Assembly: GCA_949130495.1 (NCBI GenBank) | Contig: OX422215.1 | Location: 11,323,302 to 11,387,301, forward strand | Reading direction: 5' to 3' | Length of the DNA: 64,000 nt | Source of the DNA: Sambucus nigra | Taxonomy: Eukaryota; Streptophyta; Magnoliopsida; Dipsacales; Adoxaceae | Shown here: positions 11,515 through 21,267 of the stretch, one piece after another | Position numbering within the stretch: the stretch's first letter is position 1 | Layout: the number at the start of each line of letters is the position of its first letter | Translations under genes and position numbers: made by a program | Notes under the pieces: model-generated | What the model saw: the letters and a program-made list of their open reading frames with translations, nothing else | Database searches by the model: none | Told to the model about the DNA's origin: nothing

Positions 11515-11758
11515 GTTAATCCAGATGTGTTGAATCATTATAAGCAGACTCTGCTGATGTTGACTGCAATTCATGGGAAGATCTCTTGTGTTGAAAAACT
11601 TATCCAAGATGGAGCAAATATTTTGATGTTTGATTCCCTTAATGGGAGAACATGCTTGCACTCTGCTGCATATTGTGGCCTTATTGATTGCCTGCTATTT
11701 ATTCTATCAGCTACTCGCTCCTCTCATGTTGCAATTTCTTAGGAATTTGCCCGGTACG
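11515..11758 (+). pseudogene. XB3/XBAT-like ankyrin-RING E3 ligase, 5' fragment
   Basis: The frame beginning V-N-P-D-V-L-N reads as consecutive ankyrin repeats (T-L-L-M-L, G-K-I-S-C-V-E-K-L-I, A-N-I-L-M-F-D-S, G-R-T-C-L-H-S-A-A). These strongly resemble plant XB3/XBAT31-type E3 ubiquitin ligases; rice XB3 is the partner of the XA21 receptor kinase. The amino-terminal repeats and start codon are missing. A stop (TAG, 11741-11743) replaces the tryptophan expected before the conserved G-F-A-R-F-V-N motif. The frame then runs into the copia element and resumes at 16748. The family assignment comes from remembered conservation, not from an alignment. Confidence 0.85.
11754..11758. repeat. left target-site duplication of the copia element
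   Basis: GTACG here and GTATG at 16748-16752 flank the element, a 5-bp duplication with one transition. Joining the flanks restores the ankyrin reading frame of the pseudogene. Confidence 0.88.
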
Positions 11759-12031
11759 TGAAAGATTTGGAATTCAGTGTGTGTTTTCATTAATATGACT
11801 GTCTATATATACACTTGATAAGGAAACACAATTCCTTGTTTGCAGGAATAAATAATGGAAAGTAGCAGCTGCACATGGGTGGAAAGTAGCAGCTGTAGCT
11901 GTACAGAATAGGTGCAAAACATCAGCTGTACACAAGGTGGGCAGCTGTGCAGTAAGTGGAAAATATCAACTGTACACTAAGGTGGACAGTTGAAGTGGAA
12001 CAGGTGGGCTGCTGAAATCTGAACTGTAACA
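11759..12031 (-). repeat. 3' LTR of the copia element
   Basis: 273 bp, same length as the other LTR. It contains three copies of a short GTAGCAGCTG/CATCAGCTG-like motif. The polypurine tract lies directly inside it. Confidence 0.96.
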
Positions 12032-12050
12032 CTCCCCCTCAAGTTGGAGT
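12032..12050 (-). other. polypurine tract of the copia element
   Basis: On the minus strand the bases just before the 3' LTR read TTGAGGGGGAG, the usual primer for plus-strand synthesis in plant copia elements. Confidence 0.88.
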
Positions 12051-13347
12051 GTGAATATCAAGAACTCCCAACTTGTCAAGGAAGGATCGTAGCAATGTTC
12101 TTCCCAAAGGCTTCGTGAACAAATCAGCTAGTTGGGAACTTATTGAAACATAAGATGGGACGATAGTTCCGTCTTTGATCCTATCACGAACAAAATGACA
12201 ATCGATTTCTATTTGTTTCGTTCGTTCATGAAACACGGGATTGGAAGCAATGTGGAATGCATCCTGGTTATCGCAAAATAATAAGGTGGAATTTGTTTGG
12301 GATACACACAAGTCATGTAGGAGTGTCCGAAGCCATAGGACTTCAGAAGTGGCTTCTGCCATAGATCGGTATTCTGCTTCAGCAGAGGAACGTGACACTA
12401 TTTGTTGTTTCTTGGTATGCCAGGAAATGGGAGCATTTCCAAGGATGGTGCAATATCTAGTGATGGATCTTCTTCTGTCGGGGCATGCAGCCCAATCAGA
12501 GTCGCAATAAACCTGGAGATGGAGAGAGTTGTGAGATGGAAAAAAAATCCCATGTCCAGGAGAGGATTTGAGATACCAAAGAACCTGCATAGCAGCATCA
12601 AGGTGTGGTCGTCGCGGTGTGGTCACGAATTGGCTTAGGCTGTTAACAAAGTATAAAATATCTGGCCGAGTGATGGTTAGGTACAATATCCGACCAACTA
12701 TTCTTCGATAAGCGAAAGGATTGTTAAGGAGATCTCCCTCAAAATTGGTGAGTTTTGAGTGTCGGTTCCATAGGAGAAAGACACGGTTTAGCACCGAGTA
12801 AGCCAACATCCTCTAAAATTTCTAAGGTATATTTCCGTTGAGATATGCAAATTCCTTGGTTAGACCTTGCAACCTCGATGCCCAAGAAAAGTTTTAAAGG
12901 GACAAGGTCTTGAATGTGAAAATAACGATGGAGGAATGATTTTAGGGAGTTGATAGCATATGCATTAGTGCCGATGACGATAATATCGTCAACATAAACT
13001 AACACAACTGTGAAATCAGTCTTGCGGTTCCGGGTGAACAATGAATAATCTAACTTAGATTGTGTAAAACCAGCATCAAGAAGAGCATTGGAGAACTTAG
13101 CAAACCATTATCGCGATGCTTATTTAAGGCCGTATAATGACTTGTGGAGTTTGCATACATGGTGCTCACCCTTTCTGTAGAATCCAGGAGGGAATGACAT
13201 ATAAACCTCTTCATCTAAGTCACCATGTAAAAAAGCATTCTGTACATCTAACTGGTGGAGTGACCAATTTTTAGCAGAAGCAATTGCTATGAGACATCGG
13301 ACAGTAACAAGTTTTGCAACAGGTGCAAAGATTTCATGGTAGTCCAA
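12039..13347 (-). pseudogene. copia reverse transcriptase and RNase H (broken)
   Basis: Reverse transcriptase begins around 13347 with the [12 protein letters not shown] motif and continues through the intact Y-V-D-D metal-binding box (about 12980). RNase H follows from about 12700, with Y-C-D-S-D-W-A, S-R-S-S-A-E-A-E-Y and F-C-D-N-Q, ending at a stop near 12039. The region is split over three frames: a stop follows the S-L-Y-G-L-K motif (about 13120), and there is a frame change near 12740-12810. The residues expected for catalysis are present, but no continuous protein could be made. Confidence 0.93.
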
Positions 13348-13507
13348 TCCCTCCTTTTGATTGTTACCTTTAGCAACGAGCCTGGCTTTATAACGTTAAA
13401 TAGCACCGTTGGAATGGTATTTGACATTGTAAACCCATCTACATCCAATCGGTGTTTTTTTTGGGAGGCAATGTAGTAATGAACCACGTCTTATTATGAT
13501 CAAGAGC

Positions 13508-15147
13508 CTAAAATTCTCTTAACATGGCTTCACGCCAATTGGGATCAAGAACAGCCTGGGCAAAAGATAAAGGTTCCTTGATAGAAGACACAACAAGCAC
13601 AAATTGATGGTGAGAATTAGATAAGCCAGCATATGAAACAAAGTTTGAAAGGGGATAATGAGTACCCTTTTGAGGACCAGTCAATGAAGTTGCTTCGGAG
13701 GGGCGTGGGAGCATGGCACTTGAGCAATGGTAATCACACAAATAAGAGGGGCTTTTGTGATCTCTCTTTGATGTATAAGGTTGTGGTGTAGGTTGAATGG
13801 GTTGATCGGAATCTATTGGTTGAACAGAATTTTGTGGTGGTTTTGGGCTAGGAAGTTGTATGGGGGACTCGGTAATAGGTACAGTAGTGTGGGTAGGATG
13901 CCGCCGACTATAGGTAAGTAATGGTGGGGTGGGTATGACCTGAGGTTGGGTAAAGAATTGGGGTGGTGTAATTTGAGATTCGGTGGCGAGGGGTTCATGG
14001 TATTCATGAATTGGTAATGGCAAAACTGCATAATTAGTTTGGGTGGGTTCAGGAACAGATTGGAATGGGAATATATTTTCATGAAATACGACATCGCGAC
14101 TAACAAAGAATTTCTTTGTTTGGATGTCAAATAACCGGTATCGCTTTTGTCCATTGGGTATCCCACAAACATGCTCTTTCGGGCGCGTGAATCAAATTTG
14201 TCACGTTGGCGAGAAAGAGTAGATGAATAGCATAGGCAACCAAAAACACGTAAGTGATCATACATTGGTGGCGCTTGAAATAAACGCTCATATGGTGTCT
14301 TATTGGACAACAATGGTGTGGGTATATGGTTAATGAGATAAACAGCGGTTAAAACACATTCCCCCAAAAAAGATTTGGGTAAGTGAGCTTGAAATCTAAG
14401 TGCTCTTGCAACTTCCAAAATGTGGCGATGTTTTCGTTCAGCCACCCCATTTTGTTGTGGGGTGTCCACACAGCTATGTTGATGAATGATTCCATGTTCC
14501 AGTAGGAAAGTTAAAATTTCTCGTGAAAAAAACTCTAGACCATTATCAGTCCTCAATTTCTTTGTTTTACAACCAAATTGAGTGTGAACAAGAGAGAAAA
14601 ATTGCTTGAGATAAGTCTTAGCTTCAGATTTGTGAATCATTAGAAAAAGCCAAGTACACCGAGAAAAATCATCAACAATCGTTAAAAAATATTTTGCCCC
14701 GGAAGAAGAAGGTGTTTTGTACCCTCCCCAAATGTCACAATGTATAAGTTCGAAAAGTGCAGTTGACATTATGGTGCGTGTGGGAAATGGCGGTCTAGTT
14801 TGTTTGGCACGTGGGCATACATCAAAAGGACAATTAGACACTAAAGAATTATTACCAATAATGCTCGATAAAAGGTTCAAACGTTTTATTGAAATGCGAC
14901 CTAATCTCCAATGCCAAACATCAAAAGTTGCCATATTAATGAAAGAAGATTTGTTTTGACTAGAAAGAGGGTCAAACAAATATAGCCCTCCATGCTCTTT
15001 AGCCACTCCAATCGTCATCTTCGTTGAAAGGTCCTGAAAAAGATAAGAATTTTTAGAAAAAGTAGCAGAACAAGACAGAGAAGAGGTGAGTTTGCTAACT
15101 GAAATGAGGTTAAAACCAAAAGATGGAATGCATAAAACATTACACAA
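13508..15147 (-). pseudogene. copia integrase and proline-rich linker (broken)
   Basis: The frame from 15147 holds the GAG-pre-integrase region (W-H-W-R-L-G), then the integrase core with H-C-D-I-W-G-G, R-T-D-N-G-L-E-F and P-Q-Q-N-G-V-A-E-R-K, so the D-D-E triad is visible. It changes frame after the F-V-G-Y box (about 14160). The proline- and serine-rich linker before reverse transcriptase continues in another frame (14023-13508). Integrase inserts the cDNA copy into the chromosome; this copy cannot encode it whole. Confidence 0.93.
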
Positions 15148-15497
15148 AAGAATAAGTGGTGTTAAATGAACGATGCCAACATGTGAAACTTGTGCAAAAC
15201 TTCCATTGGGTAGTTTAACGGGTGGGATAGTTGATGTATGGGTCGAAGTAGAAAAAGGGTTGGATAAAAAATCATATGATCTGATGCACCGGTGTCAACA
15301 ATCCAAGATTTTTGGCTAAGAGCATTACAACATAAGGCATTACCTGCGAGGCTTGCTTGGGGTTGTTTACTACCTTATTGGATCATGGAAAGTAATTGAC
15401 AGTGTTGCTCTGGTGTGAAAAACATAGTGCTGGCAGCAGTGGAACTTTTGACACCTGCAATATCAATAGAGCTCTTATGAAGTCTATGCCTTGGGGG
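15148..15497 (-). pseudogene. copia protease region (broken)
   Basis: At about 15275-15320 the minus strand reads W-I-V-D-T-G-A-S-D-H-M, the aspartic-protease active-site box of copia elements. The surrounding sequence has stops and lies in a frame not continuous with gag or integrase. Confidence 0.85.
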
Positions 15498-16376
15498 CTA
15501 GCCATGGAGAATATAACATTTGTCCTTTGTATGACCAACCCAGCCACAATGCTCACAAGTCAGACGAAGCTTCTTGCCGGATCGATGTTTATCCATAATT
15601 GAAGAAGTACGGTTAAAGTTTCGTGTGGTTTTTGGAATTGTGTAAACTGAAAAAGCCACCGTGTCAAGGTTGGAGTTAGCTGGTGAGGTTACTGCTCGTT
15701 GTTTTTCTTCTTGCAATAAGAGAGAATAAGACTTATTCACGATTGGGAGGGGTTCCATTAGTAGAATTTGGCTACGAACAGCGAGATAGGACTCGTGCAA
15801 CCCCATCAAAAATTGGATGAGGCGCTCCTGTTGTTGATAAGCTTGTATGGCCTTTGAGGCTCCATAAGAACAAGGTGGAATGATCGTAAGAGATGATAAT
15901 TCATCCCAATAACCCTTGAGTTTAGTGAAATATCCTGCAATTGTGCGGGATTCTTGTGCACAAAAAGCAATATCTTTGCGTAATTCGAAAAGTCTAGGAG
16001 AGTTTCTTTGAGAAAATCGCTCATGGAGGTCTGTCCATATCTCAGCGGCATTTTCAGCATAGATAACACTATCTGAAATCTCTCGGGAAAGTGAGTTAAG
16101 AAGCCAGGATTTTACAATGTCGTTACAACGTGTCCATAGCAAAAAATTTAAAGAAGAAGACTCTGAAATAGAAAGACTTCCATCAATGAAACTAACTTTG
16201 TTTTTGGCACTCAGTGCCGTGCGCATAGCACGACTCCAAGTTGGATAATTATCACCATTCAGCAACTGCGAGATAAGGATCGTCCTGGGATTGTCAGAAT
16301 GATGAAGACTGTTAGGTGAGGATTGACCAGGGACCGAGTTTCCATTAGAGGTTTCCTTGTTTGTTGATTCTGCCAT
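15498..16376 (-). pseudogene. copia gag with zinc knuckle
   Basis: Start chosen at 16376 (M-A-E-S-T-N), about 100 bp inside the 5' LTR; an upstream in-frame ATG at 16475 overlaps the LTR edge and looks spurious. The frame runs 293 codons without a stop: the L-H-H-S-D-N-P amino-terminal box, the copia-type gag core, and a C-x2-C-x4-H-x4-C knuckle (C-E-H-C-G-W-V-G-H-T-K-D-K-C) near 15540. Gag packages the RNA genome. It ends just after the knuckle, where a longer gag-pol frame would be expected, so it is truncated by mutation. Confidence 0.9.
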
Positions 16377-16462
16377 GATTATGACGAGGAGAAAAAATAT
16401 AGAAATGTTTGATCTGCAGAAAAAAACTACAGGAGATAAAAAAAGGCTAATGAGAGCAACCT

Positions 16463-16474
16463 GCTCTGATACCA
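16463..16474 (-). other. primer-binding site, initiator Met tRNA
   Basis: On the minus strand TGGTATCAGAGC lies immediately inside the 5' LTR. It matches the 3' end of plant initiator methionine tRNA. Confidence 0.96.
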
Positions 16475-16747
16475 TGAAAGATTTGGAATTCAGTGTGTGT
16501 TTTCATTAACATGACTGTCTATATATACACTTGATAAGGAAACATAATTCCTTATTTGCAGGAATAAACAATGGAAAGTAGCAGCTGCACATGGGTGGAA
16601 AGTAGCAGCTGTAGCTATACAGAATAGGTGGAAAACATCAGCTGTACACAAGGTGGGCAGTTGTGCAATAAGTGGAAAATATCAGCTGTACACTAAGGTG
16701 GACAGCTGAAGTGGAACAGGTGGGCTGCTGAAATCTGAACTGTAACA
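16475..16747 (-). repeat. 5' LTR of the copia element
   Basis: 273 bp, TG...CA, followed by the target duplication GTATG (16748-16752). It would carry the element's promoter and polyadenylation signals. Confidence 0.96.
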
Positions 16748-17591
16748 GTATGTAAATATAAGAGATGGCAAAGGAGCAATCCCATTGCACTTGGATGCCC
16801 ATAAAAAATGGCCCGAGTGTGTGCACATATTATTAGACAATGGAGATCTAGTTTTTGCATCTATTGGTGGATATAGATTCCTCGGTAGCACGTCACTTCA
16901 TTTGGTCGCGAATTCTCTCGATTGCATACATGAATTATTATCTTCTTGGGGGGTGTAGATCGGATTCAAAGAGATGCATCCGAGAGAACATCATACAAAG
17001 TTGCTCTAAAACATAAGCACATGGCATGTGCAGCCCTGCTTAATCCTTCATCTGCTGAGCCTCTTGTCTGGCCATCACCTTTGAAGTTCATCAGTTAGCT
17101 TAATCAGGAGGCAAAAGCTCTGTTATAACAGGCCGTAATGGACGCAAATAGAGAGAGGGAGGAAAACATCTTAAAGGGAACAACTTACTTATTACCTTCT
17201 CCGTCACATTTTGACACTGATGTCGATGATAATACCTCTGAGGCCAGCGAAATAGAGTTATGTTGCATATGCTTCAATCAAGTTTGCACTATTAAAGTCC
17301 AATATTGAGGCCATTAGATGTGCATGTAATGCACCCTAGCCTTACGCTTCCACAACAAGCCAAATTCGACAACTGCTTACCTTACCCCCCAGTCTGCCCG
17401 TTTTGCAGAAGCATCATTGACCAACTAGTCATCGTAAAGGTTAAAGTTTACCACGATAGTGAAGGTCACAAAACTTCAGCAAGGGCAGTAACAGTTTCAA
17501 GAGCTTATCGGTAGTAGGCTCGTTCAGCAAAATGTGCATCCGTGGCTCAGGTAGGATTGTCACCGAAACCAAATGGGTCAATAAACCTTAA
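16748..17591 (+). pseudogene. XB3/XBAT-like ankyrin-RING E3 ligase, 3' fragment
   Basis: Resumes at the Y-V-N-I-R-D-G motif and continues through the last ankyrin repeats (E-C-V-H-I-L-L-D-N-G, G-S-T-S-L-H-L-V-A), the W-P-S-P-L-K-F-I-S linker and the RING start C-C-I-C-F (17261-17275). It then reaches V-C-P-F-C-R (about 17392-17409) and a C-terminal tail ending W-V-N-K-P-stop at 17589. Stops fall at 17096, near 17126, and three within the RING, one replacing a zinc-binding cysteine. A run of six C near 17384 carries a one-base frameshift. There is no intron across this whole segment. Such ligases attach ubiquitin; this copy cannot. Confidence 0.88.
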
Positions 17592-18330
17592 TATGAAACA
17601 AAATTTAGTAAGTATAAAGTGCAAAAAATCGTCCTAAATTATGAAAATTTGTAATTCTCTTGAGTTTTTTTTATGCTAAAATCCATTATGAATTATGCAT
17701 TTTGTTGAAAAGATTTCCTGATTGATGTGGGTTAGCAGGTTTTTTGCATTTTCTTCAAATAATTAGTGCATTGAATCAACTGTGCATTGTCAGTGCATTC
17801 AACCTCATTAACTTCTTATTGTTTCATATGCTTTTAGTCCTGCTAACTGCATCTAGTCTTATTTTGTGGTGTACAATCAAAGTAATGATACTTATTTTGT
17901 GGCGTACAATCCAACTTTGGACAAAAATAACTGATTTTTGTTGTAACCGAATGAACCAACAATTCGAAAGTTTAACTAATTTTGAATATATGCTACCAGA
18001 CACAACCTTAGTATATTATGATGTATTGAATCTAAATTGCATACTTGCTGATGTAATTACATAACATATGCTGTCTCTTGTATTTTCTTTATGGAAAAAT
18101 GTACATGCCCATCCAATTCACTCACATTAAAATAAATTTTCAAAAAACTGTTTACAACTCCCACTGGTAAGCCGCTGCGCATCGCGCATGTTGCATGTTA
18201 GTACGAATTGAATCTTCCATTTTGTTAAAGTTATTTAAATGTTTTTTTATGTTAAAAATAATTAATGTTCTTGCAGATTTATCTTACGTTAGTTAATTAT
18301 TAATATATGTTTAATTGGTATGCAATGCTT
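17592..18330. other. unassigned sequence downstream of the pseudogene
   Basis: AT-rich, no recognised domain. One open frame of 106 codons (17744-18064) is leucine- and isoleucine-rich with no family resemblance and no start context that favours it. It may be decayed 3' flank of the XB3-like copy. Confidence 0.4.
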
Positions 18331-19289
18331 GAGAAATGACTGAAGGAGCTACACGAAGAGAAGAGAAATGATTCGGAAGTGATGAATGAGCTACCATTTG
18401 GTTAAAAAAAGACGCTGCAGATCGAGAGGCAAGACATGGACAAGACACCGAAGATCGAGAGGCAAGACATCGACAAGATCTTGAATAATTAGAGATTCTC
18501 CATCAACAAGCATTACTACAAATAAAAACTGACATGAGAAGCAAAATACAAAGTTTCCCTTAAAGTATTATCCCTCATCATGCTTCCATTAACTCAATGA
18601 CCCAAATCGACTAGGTAATAATACATCTTATTTCTATATATGTATGTGAGGGAGTGTTAGGTAGGATACATATATTGAGATTTTCCGCCCATAATTATTT
18701 ACAGTGTTGTTGCTATAGTTGTCGTTGTTTTTGAGTTAATTTTAATGTTTATATAGGTTGGTTTTCATGAATAAACAAAGGAGACTCTATCGACTTTTAA
18801 AAAAATATTAATTGTTTTTAAAGATAATTAATATGAAGATGTAAAAATTTGATAATGTTTTTAAACAGTGTCATCTATAGGAACTATACAAAAAAATTAA
18901 ATATTATTGTCATTAAATAAATTTTGTTGCAGGTGGAAACCTTTTGTGGACAAGACAAGTCATTGAAATCATTTTATTGGAGGCCGTATGCTTCAAGATT
19001 ACGGGTTTACTTTGCTTACATCATTTTATGTTAGGATTATAAGGGTTTTTATGTATTTTTCTAATGAGGCGAGCGAAATTGTGTAGAAATAATTAGGTTG
19101 GTGGATACGATGTTGAAATTGTTGTTTGCGTAGAGAGTTTTTATTTGTACGAACTCTAATTATAGTTGTATGAAAAAATGCATGTTATATATTTTGAAAT
19201 GGGATGCTAGATATGTCATATCTTGTTTTTAAGAGGTTTTCTTTATAATTATATAGAATATATTACGGAATGGATGAAATTCTAATTTT
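18331..19289 (+). mobile_element. possible 3' interior of a CACTA element
   Basis: The stretch 18340-18500 reads as a decayed, highly charged, coiled-coil-like coding tail: repeated R-Q-D-encoding units with a roughly 28-bp direct repeat of AGATCGAGAGGCAAGACAT. It resembles the glutamate/arginine-rich C-terminus of plant CACTA transposases, but the match is weak. The rest is non-coding. Assignment rests mainly on adjacency to the terminus at 19290-19618. Confidence 0.35.
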
Positions 19290-19618
19290 GGTGCCAAAAT
19301 TATTAAAGACTGCCTATTTGCCGTCTTAAAAAGGTCCCATAAATGGGAACCTATTGAGAAGGCTAAGTTAACGTCTCAAAAAATCCTTTTGGGATGGCTG
19401 TTGCCATCTCAAAAAAGAGGTTTAAAAGGCGACTTTTTTGCCATCTCAAAAAGATCCTATAAGCAATGACCTTTTGAGACGATCATTGTCGTCTGAAAAA
19501 GCTTTTGAAATGGGAGTTAATATGACCCCCCTTTTGCCGTCCCAAAAAGCTTTTGAGACGGCCAGAGGACCTTTTAAGACGGTTGGAGCACCGTCTCAAA
19601 GGGTAATTTTTTTTAGTG
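19290..19618 (+). mobile_element. right end of a CACTA (En/Spm) transposon
   Basis: The end reads in reverse complement CACTAAAAAAAATTACCC. It is preceded by about ten subterminal motifs in both orientations (TTTTGAGACGGC, GCCGTCTCAAAA, GCCATCTCAAAA). CACTA elements carry such arrays for transposase binding and make a 3-bp duplication; the base triplet after the end is ATG. No matching left terminus was found in the window, so the element is truncated or its left end has decayed. Confidence 0.72.
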
Positions 19619-19889
19619 ATGTTGTGGACTGAATTTGCGATGAAAAAGCAAGGATCCTTACATATTTTATAGGGATTTAGGTGAGGTGATTTTCAAGTGT
19701 CTCTTCTTGAACCACAATGCCTATGAAATTAAGCTTCTTACCAGGAACAACATAATTCATGCTAGTTATGTCTTTATTCATGTGGATGTTAAAGCCCCAT
19801 CACTTCATTGTTATTCTACTCATGTGAATGACACAACATGTTGATCCATTATATTCTCTTTTAAACAACTCATAGTCACTTAACCGAAC
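19619..19889. other. unassigned sequence
   Basis: No gene or repeat recognised between the CACTA end and the SIRE-like LTR fragment. Confidence 0.4.
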
Positions 19890-20045
19890 TTAACCTTGAG
19901 AAACGCTAATGCCTTAGGTTCGTATGGAGACAACACCAAATTTTAATTTTCATAATTTTATAAACCTTGAACCGAATAAAGACCAAAGTGTTGTGTGAAA
20001 TTGTTTGCCATTTTTTGTCTTGAACTAAGCATGCATCTAGGTGAG
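19890..20045 (-). repeat. U5 fragment of a SIRE-like LTR
   Basis: Similar to the stretch just inside the minus-strand LTR at 27152, sharing ACC-CAATTTTAATTTTCA, the AAAC-TTG block and CTAAGCATGCAT. It ends where the plus-strand LTR begins at 20046, so it looks cut by that insertion. Confidence 0.6.
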
Positions 20046-21204
20046 TGTACGGAAAAAAATTTCACTTGAGTTAATTTGTGTGTAATTGAATTATTCCCAA
20101 AACAAATCATAATTGAGTCATAGATATATTTTTAAATTTCCACGATACCCATATAGTCTATGGCGTGTTTGAGTTGAAGACGTAGTGACAAAGCTTCGAC
20201 GATATATTATGCTGAGTTTTATTGATGCACATTTTACGTCTTTATTTAGATTGCATTCCAAATATCTATTAGGTACGAACGCATTATTTTTATGGAGTTC
20301 GAAAAGAGTTTTAAAGGATGGAAAATTTATTAAAAATAATTTTAAAATACTTTAAACCGCTTAATCTGAGCTTTTCTGATGTTTAGAGTCGTATGAAGCA
20401 CTGACTTTTGTTTAAGTTGTTCAAATGACATGAACAGTCATTCCAACGACATGTCTCAGTCGTTCTAATGACATTGAGATCTAGTTCGAACGGCGCATTG
20501 ACTTAATTATTTTATTTAAAGAGTTTTTCTCTCAGAATTTCATGAAGGTGCAGAACCAAAATACAGATTTACAGTTTCGTTTTTCTGCATAAGTTTTCAA
20601 AGGTTTTCAAAGACTAAAACCATCCTTAGTGTTTAAATATCCGAGCTTTCATATACAATTTCTATAGAGATCTTGTTTGCACTATTTGGAGTCTGTTTAA
20701 CCATATTGAACAAGTTATTTCGTTGGGTTTTGTGGTGAAGAAACGCTGAAGCCGTGTTTCGAATCGTAGACGATTGCCAAGCTGCATCGATAGACACCGA
20801 GGCACTCGTGGATGTGTGTGTCATGGATGAGTATCGTGGAAGGATTTCTTTGTGGGCACTGTGAAGGAGCGATTAAAGTGAAGAAGAGGGTCAAGGCTTG
20901 TGGGGATCGAGTCGTTGTGTAAGTTTGTTTGTCTTCCTTTGTACAACCGTATCATAGTGATTGTTTGGCATCGGTCATTCGAGATTTTTTCTCTTTGTGG
21001 TTTCGTTGTACCTTCAACATTGTGAACTTTACTTTATTTTACTTGCTTTAATCACCTAGATGCATATTTAGGATTAAACAAGATAAAATTAGACTTAATT
21101 GAAATTGGTTCATAAATTTGGTGCGTGTTAAAATTTGGAAAAAATATTTTTGAAATAAAAATTGTTTTCCCACCATAAAGCACACTTTGAAAAAGGGGCC
21201 TACA
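20046..21204 (+). repeat. left LTR of the plus-strand SIRE-like relic
   Basis: 1,159 bp starting TGTACGG and ending CCTACA, four bases before the primer site. Its first 400 bp match 25351-25760. It carries several CATTC-AACGAC motifs at 20420-20505. Confidence 0.8.
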
Positions 21205-21207
21205 AAT

Positions 21208-21219
21208 TGGTATCAGAGC
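21208..21219 (+). other. primer-binding site, initiator Met tRNA
   Basis: TGGTATCAGAGC, an exact match to the usual plant copia primer site, three bases after the LTR end. Confidence 0.93.
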
Positions 21220-21267
21220 TAAAAACATTTTTTGGGGTTTTTTTATCCATTTTTCCTTTTAAGGACA

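Larger units (their letters stand above)
11759..16747 (-). mobile_element. Ty1/copia LTR retrotransposon, complete but coding-dead
   Basis: A 4,989-bp element on the minus strand with two 273-bp LTRs (TG...CA), a Met-initiator primer-binding site, a polypurine tract and the copia domain order gag, protease, integrase, reverse transcriptase, RNase H. By eye the LTRs differ at about 10 of 273 positions, nearly all transitions, suggesting a moderately recent insertion. The coding region carries several stops and frameshifts. It sits antisense inside the XB3-like pseudogene. Confidence 0.96.

Noticed and set aside
17744..18064. 106-codon open frame as a membrane protein gene
   Set aside because: Hydrophobic composition follows from AT-rich sequence; no start context, domain or conserved neighbour supports it.
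1976..19618. CACTACAAAA at 1976 preceded by ATG, as left end of the CACTA element ending at 19618
   Set aside because: The TSD triplet and CACTA match, but there are no GACGG-type subterminal motifs near 1976 and the span holds unrelated elements; a five-base terminus is expected by chance.
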